Below are positions 13,201 to 21,144 of a stretch of 33,917 bases of DNA, piece by piece. The stretch lies in contig JAISLT010000079.1 in assembly GCA_031277165.1 (NCBI GenBank), forward strand, positions 1 to 33,917. Direction: 5' to 3'. Numbering within the stretch: position 1 is the stretch's first letter; every line of letters starts with the position of its first letter. This DNA comes from Spirochaetaceae bacterium (GTDB lineage Bacteria; Spirochaetota; Spirochaetia; Treponematales; Breznakiellaceae). Under the pieces are notes generated by a model. It was given only the letters and a program-made list of their open reading frames with translations. It had not been told where the DNA came from and made no database searches. A program made the translations under genes and the position numbers.

Positions 13201-14269
13201 ATTTGTATATCCCCTGGTCCGTTATTTTACCCCCCTGAATGTTTTTCAGTATTTAACCTTTAGGACCGCATACGGGGCCTTGACGACCCTTCTGCTTTGC
13301 TACCTGCTGGGGCCCAGGATTATCCAGGGGCTTCAAAAACTGCGGGTGGGCCAGTCGATCCGGGGCGACGGTCCCCTGACCCATTTAAAGAAGGGGGGAA
13401 CCCCCACCATGGGGGGGGTTATGATAATCCTTTCCGTTTTTATTTCTGTCCTGCTTTGGCAGGATCTGGGCAATTTTAAAGTGTGGCTCTGCCTGGGCTC
13501 CCTCCTGGCCTTTAGCGCCATTGGATATGTGGACGATTATTTAAAGGTAACCCGGAAGAACGCCGACGGCCTTCCCGGAGGGGTTAAATTCGGCGCCCAA
13601 ATCGCCGTGGCCTTGACGGTGACGTTGATCCTGTATTTTTCCGGGGGAGAGGGAATTAGCCAACTATACCTGCCGTTCTTTAAAAACCCCGTTTTGGACA
13701 TGGGCCCCCTGTGGATCCCCTTTGCGGTGCTGCTCCTGGTGGGGGAATCCAACGCGGTTAACCTTACCGACGGTCTGGACGGACTTGCCACGGGGCTGCT
13801 TATCTGGGTGTTTATTACCCTGGGAATTTTAAGCTACCTTTCCGGCCGGGCGGATTTTTCCGCCTATCTGGGGATTCCCTATATTGAGGGGGCCGGGGAA
13901 TTAACGGTGTTTTGCCTTGCGGCGGTGGGGGCCTGCGTGGGCTTTCTGTGGTTTAACGCCCACCCCGCGGAGGTGTTCATGGGAGACGTGGGAAGCCTTT
14001 CCCTGGGGGGGATCATAGCCACCATTTCTCTTATCATAAAAAAAGAGATCCTTATACTGATCATCGGCGGAGTTTTTGTGGTGGAAGCGGCATCGGTGAT
14101 ACTTCAGGTTGTGTCCTTTAAACTTTGGAAGCGGCGGATCTTTAAAATGGCGCCCCTGCATCATCATTTTGAGCTGTCGGGGTGGGTGGAAACCAAGGTA
14201 GTTATCCGGTTTTGGATACTGGGGGGGCTCTTTGCGATTATTGCCCTTTCAACCCTAAAGATACAGTAG
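13190..14269 (+). CDS. mraY: Phospho-MurNAc-pentapeptide transferase MraY
   Basis: Transfers phospho-MurNAc-pentapeptide to undecaprenyl phosphate to make lipid I at the inner face of the membrane. 359 residues, about ten membrane segments. GGTPTMGG (69-76), the catalytic aspartate pair D115-D116 in YVDDYLKV, NAVNLTDGLDGLATG and the HHHFELSGW motif near the end are all intact. The start at 13190 lies inside murF (eleven-base overlap) with an AGGAGG just upstream. A run of eight G (13411-13418) falls in the TMGG codons. Confidence 0.97.
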   Translation: MFLKFVYPLVRYFTPLNVFQYLTFRTAYGALTTLLLCYLLGPRIIQGLQKLRVGQSIRGDGPLTHLKKGGTPTMGGVMIILSVFISVLLWQDLGNFKVWLCLGSLLAFSAIGYVDDYLKVTRKNADGLPGGVKFGAQIAVALTVTLILYFSGGEGISQLYLPFFKNPVLDMGPLWIPFAVLLLVGESNAVNLTDGLDGLATGLLIWVFITLGILSYLSGRADFSAYLGIPYIEGAGELTVFCLAAVGACVGFLWFNAHPAEVFMGDVGSLSLGGIIATISLIIKKEILILIIGGVFVVEAASVILQVVSFKLWKRRIFKMAPLHHHFELSGWVETKVVIRFWILGGLFAIIALSTLKIQ

Positions 14270-14277
14270 GAACACCG

Positions 14278-15405
14278 ATGAGGTCCCAGCTTATAATGGA
14301 ACGGGCCGGAAACAAAAACCGGCCCGACGAACTTCTAACAGCCTCTATTTTGCTTTTTACCGGGGTGGGGCTGGTAACCCTTTATTCTGCCTCCTATGCC
14401 TTTGCGGGCCGTTTTTTCGGAAACAGCCTGTATTTTATCTCCCGCCAGGCGGTTCTGGCGGTCTTTGGGTTTGCGCTTTTTTTTCTGGTTTCCCGGGTAA
14501 ACCTTGAACTGCTCCGGGTGTGGATACAGCCCATTGTTTTTGGGGCCATGCTGCTGTGCGTCCTTACGTTTATTCCCGGCATTGGGGTAATGAAAAACGG
14601 CGCAACCCGGTGGATCCGGCTGGGATCTTCCACCTATCAGCCTTCGGAGATGGTTAAGCTGGTCCTGCCCTTTTATCTGGCCCATATCTTTGACAAAAAA
14701 AATGACCGGCTGGATTCTTTTTCCGCCGGGGTGTTTCCACCGGCCATGATCACGGTGATCTTTTTTGTCCTGATCTACATGCAAAACAACTTTTCCACCG
14801 CCTTCTTTATCCTGGTGAACGCCCTGATGATTTTTTACATGGCGGGCCTTAGGCTGCGGTATTTTTTTGGCGCCGCCCTGATCTTCCTGCCCCTCTCGGT
14901 CTTTTTTGTGTTGACCCGGGAACACCGGCTGCGGCGATTTATCAGTTTTATCTGGCCCGAGTGGGATCCCCTGGGGGCGGGTTACCAGGTCCGGTCCAGC
15001 GTCCTTACGGTTAGTTCCGGCGGATTCTGGGGCAAAGGCATAGGCCAGGGCACCAGAAAGATCACCAGCGTGCCGGAGATACACTCGGACTTTATCTTTG
15101 CTTCCTTTGCGGAAGAAACGGGATTTATAGGGGTGGCACTGTTCTTTGTACTCTTTGGGGTCTTTGCCTTTGCCATCTACCGCGGTGTGGTAAAAACCCC
15201 CAGTGTCTTTAAGCGGCTTTTAAGCTTTGGCCTGGGAACCATGATCCTTTCGCAGATACTTCTTAATGTGGCGGTTATTATCGGGGCCCTGCCCGCCACG
15301 GGGATACCGCTGCCGTTTTTTTCTGCGGGGGGATCCTCCCTGGCTACAACATTAATAATGTGCGGTATACTGGTTAATAATTCACGGGAGGCGGCCCATG
15401 TCTAG
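14278..15405 (+). CDS. ftsW: Septal peptidoglycan polymerase FtsW (SEDS family)
   Basis: A SEDS glycosyltransferase that polymerises lipid II at the septum with a class b PBP. 375 residues from the ATG at 14278, preceded by AGGA and placed just after the mraY stop; the frame is open further upstream only as a shadow of mraY. About ten membrane segments; LVTLYSASYAF, NGATRWIRLGSSTYQPSEMV, AGYQVRSSVLTVSSGGFWG and ATGIPLPFFSAGGSSL are hallmark blocks. The partner PBP (FtsI) is not in this cluster. It overlaps ftsQ by eight bases (ATGTCTAG). Confidence 0.95.
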   Translation: MRSQLIMERAGNKNRPDELLTASILLFTGVGLVTLYSASYAFAGRFFGNSLYFISRQAVLAVFGFALFFLVSRVNLELLRVWIQPIVFGAMLLCVLTFIPGIGVMKNGATRWIRLGSSTYQPSEMVKLVLPFYLAHIFDKKNDRLDSFSAGVFPPAMITVIFFVLIYMQNNFSTAFFILVNALMIFYMAGLRLRYFFGAALIFLPLSVFFVLTREHRLRRFISFIWPEWDPLGAGYQVRSSVLTVSSGGFWGKGIGQGTRKITSVPEIHSDFIFASFAEETGFIGVALFFVLFGVFAFAIYRGVVKTPSVFKRLLSFGLGTMILSQILLNVAVIIGALPATGIPLPFFSAGGSSLATTLIMCGILVNNSREAAHV

Positions 15406-16216
15406 CGGTTTTATTTACGAAGAAGGGATAGCCCCCAGGCCCTCCGTTTCCCGGGGGGATAAAACCCTAAAGCGAATCCTGCTTATGATTGTGGTGATCC
15501 TACTGGGGGAACTTATCTGGCTCTTTGGCATTAGTCCCTGTATGCCCCTTTCCAAGGTGGAGGTGTCGGGAATTCCCGGGATTGACGAAGGGGCGGTTCT
15601 GGCCCTGGCGGGAATTGGAAGCCACTCGTCGTATATGACGGTAAATGCCCCCGCTGCGGAACAGGCCCTGCTGGCCCTGCCGATGATCCGTTCCGCCAGG
15701 GTGCTGCGGCATTTTCCCAACCGGGTGGAGCTTGTCCTGGAACCCCGGCGGGCGGCGGCCATGGCCTTTGTGGACGAAGGAAAGCGGATATTTCCCGCCC
15801 TCATAGACGGCGACGGTATGGTCTTTAGCGTGGGCCGGGAAGGGTTCCGGGAAAAAGAGGCCCTGCCGGTAATTTCCGGGCTTATGCTGGAGGGGGCCTT
15901 TCCGGGCATGAAGCTTCCCCGGATATACAACTCCCTTTTTATGAAGCTGGAAACCCTAACCAGGGAGGCGCCGGAACTGCTGGCGGCAATTTCGGAGATC
16001 CGCATAAACAGCCGGAATTACGACGGGTACGATCTGACCTTGTACCCCATCCATGGGGGAGTTAAGGTGCGGGTAAGCCAGGATATTAACGAAGAAACGC
16101 TGCGGTACATGCTGCTGATGCTCGATGTCCTTTCCGCCCAGTCCCGCAGCATAGAAGAGATAGACTTTAGAACCGGAACCGCTTCATACAGGATCAAGGA
16201 GGCCTACTCTGGCTAA
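15398..16216 (+). CDS. ftsQ: Cell division protein FtsQ/DivIB
   Basis: 272 residues: a cytoplasmic tail of about 25 residues, one membrane segment (ILLMIVVILLGELIWLFGI), then a POTRA domain beginning PLSKVEVSGIPGIDEGAVLA and containing SARVLRHFPNRVELVLEPRR, followed by the beta domain. FtsQ recruits FtsL and the septal synthase in the periplasm. The family is poorly conserved, but the topology, the POTRA pattern and the position between ftsW and ftsA are decisive. Its stop shares eight bases (CTGGCTAA) with the proposed ftsA start. Confidence 0.9.
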   Translation: MSSGFIYEEGIAPRPSVSRGDKTLKRILLMIVVILLGELIWLFGISPCMPLSKVEVSGIPGIDEGAVLALAGIGSHSSYMTVNAPAAEQALLALPMIRSARVLRHFPNRVELVLEPRRAAAMAFVDEGKRIFPALIDGDGMVFSVGREGFREKEALPVISGLMLEGAFPGMKLPRIYNSLFMKLETLTREAPELLAAISEIRINSRNYDGYDLTLYPIHGGVKVRVSQDINEETLRYMLLMLDVLSAQSRSIEEIDFRTGTASYRIKEAYSG

Positions 16217-17468
16217 CGATGGTTTAGTTGTCGGCCTGGACATAGGTACGACCAAGGTATGCGCCGTGATTGGAGAACGGGACGAATCCGGCGGCCTGGA
16301 AATAACCGGCGTGGGAACCAGTCCATCCACGGGACTGCGTAAAGGGGTGGTGGTTAATATCGAGGCCACCCTCCGTTCCGTGGGGGCTGCCATTGAAGCC
16401 GCGGAAATGATGAGCGGCCGGGAAGTCCACAGCGCCTGGACGGGGATTGGGGGCAGCCACATCGACGGGATCAATTCCCGGGGGGTGGTGGCGGTTACGG
16501 GGAAAAACCGCGAGACCAGGGAAATAGGAGAAGAGGATATACTAAGGGTTCTGGAGGCGGCCCGGGCGGTGGTGATCCCCATGGACCGGCAGGTGCTGGA
16601 ACTTATACCCCAGACTTATATAGTGGATAACCAAAAGGGGATTCGGGACCCCCTGGATATGATCGGAGTCCGGCTGGAAGCGGAGGTTCATATTATCACC
16701 TGTTCCGTCACCGGGGCCCAGAATTTAGTCAAGTGCGTTAACCGGGCGGGCTTTCGGGTAGACGGCCTGGTCCTTAAATCTCTGGCCGCAGGCAGGGCGG
16801 TGCTGACAAAAGAAGAAAAAGATCTGGGGGTGGCCCTTATTGATATGGGAGGGGGCACCACGGATGTGCTGGTTTATTTCGACGGAGCCCCCTATTCCAC
16901 CACCACCATACCCGCCGGGGGAATGCAGGTAACCAGCGACATTTCCATCATAAAAAACATTCCCTTTGAAACGGCGGAGAAGATTAAACTCGAGGCAGGA
17001 AGCTGCTGGGAGGGGGCCTATGCGGGGGACGAGGATATTATAGTCCCCGGGGTTGGCGGAAGGCCCCCCCTTTCCATTCCCCGTTCCGGAATTGAGGGGG
17101 TAATTCGGCCCCGGGTGGAAGAGCTGTTCTTTATGGTAAAAGAAAAGCTTGACAAGCTTGCCCTTTCCCGTCCCCTGGGGGGCGGGGTGGTTCTTACCGG
17201 CGGGGGGGCCCAGCTTCCCGGATCGGCCGAATTGGCTTCGGAAATTTTTAAACTCCCCGCCCGGCTTGGGTTTCCCCTGCCGATGGGGGGGCTGGTGGAA
17301 GAATACAGGAACCCGGCATATTCAACCGCGGTGGGACTGGTAGTCGAAGGGAGTGAACGGGAACTACAGAACAGCATGGAACGGAGCGGAACCAAGGGAA
17401 GGCCCGAACGGAGCGGCATGCCCCTTTTTGGCCGGCTGGCAGAGTGGTTAAAGCGGGAATTTTTTTGA
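16209..17468 (+). CDS. ftsA: Cell division protein FtsA, apparent CTG start
   Basis: Actin-like ATPase that tethers FtsZ to the membrane. 419 residues. The family N-terminus LVVGLDIGTTKVCAVIGE is encoded upstream of any ATG, GTG or TTG in this frame. The first such codon is GTG at 16266, which would delete the phosphate-1 loop. A perfect AAGGAGG (16196-16202) lies six bases before CTG at 16209, giving (M)ANDGLVVGLDIGTTK. The frame closes upstream at TAG 16161-16163. Phosphate-2 loop DMGGGTTDVLVYFDG and the C-terminal amphipathic helix PLFGRLAEWLKREFF are present. A CTG start should lower synthesis relative to FtsZ; a sequencing error (TTG or GTG read as CTG) is the alternative. Confidence 0.92.
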   Translation: MANDGLVVGLDIGTTKVCAVIGERDESGGLEITGVGTSPSTGLRKGVVVNIEATLRSVGAAIEAAEMMSGREVHSAWTGIGGSHIDGINSRGVVAVTGKNRETREIGEEDILRVLEAARAVVIPMDRQVLELIPQTYIVDNQKGIRDPLDMIGVRLEAEVHIITCSVTGAQNLVKCVNRAGFRVDGLVLKSLAAGRAVLTKEEKDLGVALIDMGGGTTDVLVYFDGAPYSTTTIPAGGMQVTSDISIIKNIPFETAEKIKLEAGSCWEGAYAGDEDIIVPGVGGRPPLSIPRSGIEGVIRPRVEELFFMVKEKLDKLALSRPLGGGVVLTGGGAQLPGSAELASEIFKLPARLGFPLPMGGLVEEYRNPAYSTAVGLVVEGSERELQNSMERSGTKGRPERSGMPLFGRLAEWLKREFF

Positions 17469-17498
17469 TTCCTAATAATGTAGAAAATAGATGGGGGG

Positions 17499-18707
17499 AT
17501 GATGAATATTCAGATTTTGAATGAACATGTACGGTCTTCGGGCCCGCGGTCAACCGTAATAAAGGTGATCGGCGCCGGCGGCGGCGGCTCCAATGCGGTT
17601 AACTGCATGATCGAATGCGGCCTTGAGGGGGTTGAATTTATCGTGGCCAACACGGATCTTCAAGCATTGAACAGCAGCCAGGCAGAGACAAAACTTCCCA
17701 TAGGGGCAAAGCTTACCTCTGGGTTGGGCGCCGGCGGCAGACCCGAGGTGGGGGAAAACGCCGCCATGGAAGACCGGGACATGATTGCCAATGTTCTTAA
17801 GGGGGCGGACATGGTCTTTGTTACCGCCGGCATGGGGGGCGGCACCGGCACCGGCGCGGCGCCGGTAATTGCCCAGGTAGCCCGGGAATGCGGCGCCCTA
17901 ACGGTGGGGGTTGTGACAAAACCCTTTGGCTTCGAGGGCCGCTACAAGATGCGCCTGGCCGAAGAAGGCATTGCTAAAATGCGGAATGCGGTGGACACCC
18001 TGATCGTTATTCAAAATCAACAGCTTCTTTCTATGATAGAAAAAAGAACCCCCATTAAAGAGGCCTTCCACAAGGCGGACGAAATACTGCGCCAGGGGGT
18101 ACAGGGTATTTCGGATTTGATTTTAGAGACCGGCCTTATTAACATAGACTTTGCGGATGTAAAGAGTACCATGTGCGGCCAGGGAGACGCCCTAATGGGG
18201 ATAGGAACCGCATCGGGCGAAAACCGGGCCCAGGAAGCGGCAATCCGGGCCGTGGAAAATCCCCTGCTGGAAGATACCACCATCGTGGGCGCCCGCCGGC
18301 TTTTGATAAATGTTTCCGGGGGCGAAAGTTTTGCCCTGACGGAACTGGAAGACGTGGTGGAGATTATCACCGAAAAGGCCGATCCGGATGTTCAAATTAT
18401 TGCCGGGGCCGTGCTGAACCAGGAATTGGGAGACAAGCTGCAGGTAACGGTGATTGCCACGGGGTTTCAAAGCCCGGCGATCTCCATGGAAGGGGGGGCG
18501 GCCCCCGTCCCCGGACGGGAAAAGGACGTGGTGGGTTTTGAGGAATGGAATTCCTTTACAAACCGTTCTTCCCGGAACAGGATGGAATACCTTGCCCTTA
18601 GGAATTACCGGCAGGAAGATCTGGATGTTCCCACGGTAATGCGCTTTCCCCTGGAGACGGAAAAACCGGAAAAAATCCTGGAACAGGGGCAAAGCGCCGG
18701 GTTATGA
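17499..18707 (+). CDS. ftsZ: Cell division protein FtsZ
   Basis: Tubulin-like GTPase that forms the division ring. 402 residues. [11 protein letters not shown] at the N-terminus, the GTP loop MGGGTGTG (112-119), NIDFADV in the T7 loop (215-221) and, near the end, the conserved C-terminal peptide LDVPTVMR that binds FtsA. Unusually, about 20 residues ([14 protein letters not shown] and beyond) follow that peptide. Two ATG codons in a row (17499, 17502) follow a G6 stretch that serves as ribosome binding site; either may be used. It lies 30 bases after ftsA and overlaps the recombinase gene by ATGA. Confidence 0.97.
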   Translation: MMNIQILNEHVRSSGPRSTVIKVIGAGGGGSNAVNCMIECGLEGVEFIVANTDLQALNSSQAETKLPIGAKLTSGLGAGGRPEVGENAAMEDRDMIANVLKGADMVFVTAGMGGGTGTGAAPVIAQVARECGALTVGVVTKPFGFEGRYKMRLAEEGIAKMRNAVDTLIVIQNQQLLSMIEKRTPIKEAFHKADEILRQGVQGISDLILETGLINIDFADVKSTMCGQGDALMGIGTASGENRAQEAAIRAVENPLLEDTTIVGARRLLINVSGGESFALTELEDVVEIITEKADPDVQIIAGAVLNQELGDKLQVTVIATGFQSPAISMEGGAAPVPGREKDVVGFEEWNSFTNRSSRNRMEYLALRNYRQEDLDVPTVMRFPLETEKPEKILEQGQSAGL

Positions 18708-19609
18708 GGGATCTTCTTTCGGGTTTCCGGACCCATCTGATCGCCCTGGAACGCCGCTCGGTTCTGACGGCAGAAACCTATGAAGGGGAAATTCGCGGTT
18801 TTCTTTCGTGGATTACCCGGATTTCGGCGGCTTTTCCCGAAGAAGCCCTTAGGGCCGCGGACACCACCGTCCTTACCCGGTACCTGGAGGAACGGCGGAA
18901 GAAGATCAGCCCCCGGTCCGCCGCCAAGGCGGTATCGGCCCTGCGGTCTTTCTTCCGCTACCTGGCCGGTCTGGGCCTGCGGGAGGATAACCCCGCGGCG
19001 GTACTGGAAATGCCCCGGCGTTCCTTTAAGCTGCCGGCGGTTCTTTCCCGGCAAAAGATAGAGGCCCTGCTGGAAGCGGCGGATGCCGGTAAGCCCCTGG
19101 GCATACGGAACCGGGCGATCTTTGAGCTTATCTATTCCGCGGGGCTGCGGGTTTCCGAGGCGGTCCATTTAAATTTGAAGGACGTTTTTTTTAACGAGAG
19201 GATGCTGCGCCTTAAGGGGAAGGGAAATAAAGAACGGATGGCGATCTTTGGAGACGAGGCGGCGCTTTGGCTAAAGCGCTACCTGGACACGGTCCGTCCC
19301 CGGCTGGCGGGACCGCGGCAGACCGGGGCGTTCTTTTTAAGCCGCCGGGGCAGGCGGCTTTCCCGGAAGGGGATGTGGAAAAACTATGCCCTGCTGGCCC
19401 TGCTGACCGGCACCAGTTCCAAGCTCCATACCCTTAGGCACAGTTTTGCCACGGAGCTTTTAGCGGGGGGGGCGGATCTGCGGCAGGTCCAGGAACTGTT
19501 GGGGCACGCGAGCCCCGCCACCACCCAGATCTATACCCATGTGGATGTTTCCCTGCTTAGGGAAAGCCACCGGAAATACCTGCCCACATTGGGGGTGTAC
19601 CATGGCTAA
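18704..19609 (+). CDS. Tyrosine recombinase, XerC/XerD family (first)
   Basis: 301 residues, full length for Xer proteins. The N-terminal SAM-like domain is followed by the catalytic domain with R149 (SAGLRVSEA), K173 (GKGNKER), H242 and R245 (HTLRHSFAT), H268 (LLGHAS) and the nucleophile Y277 (QIYTHV). It would resolve chromosome dimers at a dif site together with the second recombinase at 23331. Translation is coupled to ftsZ (ATGA, 18704-18707), which places dimer resolution and division under shared expression. No mobile-element features surround it. A G8 run (19475-19482) lies close to the H268 codons. Confidence 0.9.
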   Translation: MRDLLSGFRTHLIALERRSVLTAETYEGEIRGFLSWITRISAAFPEEALRAADTTVLTRYLEERRKKISPRSAAKAVSALRSFFRYLAGLGLREDNPAAVLEMPRRSFKLPAVLSRQKIEALLEAADAGKPLGIRNRAIFELIYSAGLRVSEAVHLNLKDVFFNERMLRLKGKGNKERMAIFGDEAALWLKRYLDTVRPRLAGPRQTGAFFLSRRGRRLSRKGMWKNYALLALLTGTSSKLHTLRHSFATELLAGGADLRQVQELLGHASPATTQIYTHVDVSLLRESHRKYLPTLGVYHG

Positions 19610-20336
19610 AAAACGGATAACCGGATCGGTTATCATTCTTATTGTTCTGGCTGCCGCCCTGGGGGGGGTCTTTGTGTACAAAAAGATAGCCGCCCGCAAC
19701 TCTTTGGCCGCTCAAATAGCCGCCCTAAGCCCCCGGGGGGCCCCTCCTCAAACCATAGAAGATTTGCGCAAAGCCATCGCTTTGTACGAAACTAAGATCG
19801 AAGAACATCTTAAGGATTCGCAGCAGACCGGAATATACTGGAAAATTCTGGGCTCCCGGCTGGTGGACAAAAAACTCCACGGGGAAGCCCTGGAAGCGCT
19901 GGAACGGGCTGCCTACTATTATCCCGAGGACGAAACGGTGCATTATCTTATTGGCATATCCGCGGGAACCCTGGCTAAAGGCGAGTATTTTTCTCCGGCG
20001 GAGCAGGAACAGCATTTTCGCATGGCGGAACAGGCCTACCTGCAGGCCATTGACATAGACGAACGCTATGGCAAAGCTTTATACGGCCTTTCGGTTCTGT
20101 ACGTGTTTGAATTTGGCCGGCCCGCAGAGGCGGTTCCCTATCTGGAACGGTTTCTGGATATCCACAAGGGCGATACCGATGCGATGTTTGTCCTGGCCGC
20201 GGCCCGGTACATGACCGAGGATTATCAGGGGGCGGTAGATATGTACGATAGGATCCTGGAGCTTACCAAGGATACAAATATCCGCTCCCAGGCAGAAAGC
20301 AACCGGCAGCAGGTAATGGATGAGTGGTACAGGTAG
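19602..20336 (+). CDS. Membrane-anchored TPR protein
   Basis: 244 residues from the ATG at 19602, whose first eight bases ATGGCTAA include the stop of the upstream recombinase. One N-terminal membrane segment (VIILIVLAAALGGVFVY, about 10-26) anchors a periplasmic part of three to four tetratricopeptide-like repeats. Clear units start near YWKILGSRLVDKKLHGEALE, AYLQAIDIDERYGKALYGLS and AMFVLAAARYMTEDYQGAVD. It is probably a scaffold in envelope or division complexes, given its place between ftsZ/xer and dprA; no enzyme motif is present. The longer open frame from 19539 is a shadow of the recombinase. A G8 run falls at 19661-19668, in the membrane-segment codons. Confidence 0.8.
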   Translation: MAKKRITGSVIILIVLAAALGGVFVYKKIAARNSLAAQIAALSPRGAPPQTIEDLRKAIALYETKIEEHLKDSQQTGIYWKILGSRLVDKKLHGEALEALERAAYYYPEDETVHYLIGISAGTLAKGEYFSPAEQEQHFRMAEQAYLQAIDIDERYGKALYGLSVLYVFEFGRPAEAVPYLERFLDIHKGDTDAMFVLAAARYMTEDYQGAVDMYDRILELTKDTNIRSQAESNRQQVMDEWYR

Positions 20337-21135
20337 GGGATTTTATCCCCCGGGAAAGGACGCCCTGGAAGGACTCCGGGGCATATTCCGGGCGGTGAGG
20401 GATTCCTCCGCGTATCCGCCCCTGCTGGGGGAGATCTACGATCCGCCGGCGCTGCTTTATTACCGGGGAAAACTTCCGGATCCCGCGGTTCCCGCCATTG
20501 CCCTGGTGGGAACCCGGAAACCCAGCGCCGCCGCTTCACGGCAGGCCCTGGAATTGGGCCGGGAATTTGCCCGGTATGGAATACCGGTTATTTCGGGCCT
20601 TGCCCTGGGCATAGACGCCCTGGCCCACCGGGGCTGCCTGGAAGCGGGGGGCTGTACCGCGGCGGTGCTGGGGTCCTCCGTGGATGAGGTGTATCCCGCT
20701 TCAAACCGGGGACTTGCCCGGCGCATACTGGAAGCGGGGGGATCCCTGATAAGCGAATACCCCTGCGGAACGGGCCCCCGAAAATGGCACTTTCCCCAGC
20801 GGAACCGGATTATTTCGGGGATTGCCCGGGGAACGGTAATTGTGGAAGCCCCCGCTTCTTCCGGGGCCCTGCACACGGCCCGCTTTGCCCTGGAACAGGG
20901 GCGGGATCTGTTCGTGGCCTCCGCCGGAACCGCCTCTCCCCTGGGGGAGGGAACCAGGCGGCTTGCCCGTGACGGGTGCCGGGTTATTTCCCGGGCCGCC
21001 GAGGTTTTGGCCGAGTGGGGCATTGATGGGGCCGCGGTTGAACGGAACGGCGGCAGCAGGGTAGAAAGCGGCGGAACCGGCCTGCCCTGCGGCGCCGCCC
21101 TGGCGGAGTCTCTGCGGCAGGAACTTGGGGTATAA
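20320..21135 (+). CDS. dprA: DNA processing protein DprA
   Basis: Loads RecA on incoming single-stranded DNA in transformation; also widely kept in bacteria not known to be competent. 271 residues with the Rossmann-type core: VGTRKPS (63-69), SGLALGIDALAHRGCLEAGG, AVLGSSVDEVYPASN, LISEYPCG, HFPQRNRIISG and VEAPASSGALHTARFALEQGR. It lacks the extra N-terminal SAM domain of longer DprA. The start at 20320 overlaps the TPR gene by 17 bases. The order dprA-topA is conserved in B. subtilis and many other bacteria. Confidence 0.94.
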   Translation: MSGTGRGFYPPGKDALEGLRGIFRAVRDSSAYPPLLGEIYDPPALLYYRGKLPDPAVPAIALVGTRKPSAAASRQALELGREFARYGIPVISGLALGIDALAHRGCLEAGGCTAAVLGSSVDEVYPASNRGLARRILEAGGSLISEYPCGTGPRKWHFPQRNRIISGIARGTVIVEAPASSGALHTARFALEQGRDLFVASAGTASPLGEGTRRLARDGCRVISRAAEVLAEWGIDGAAVERNGGSRVESGGTGLPCGAALAESLRQELGV

Positions 21136-21144
21136 AGGGATTGT

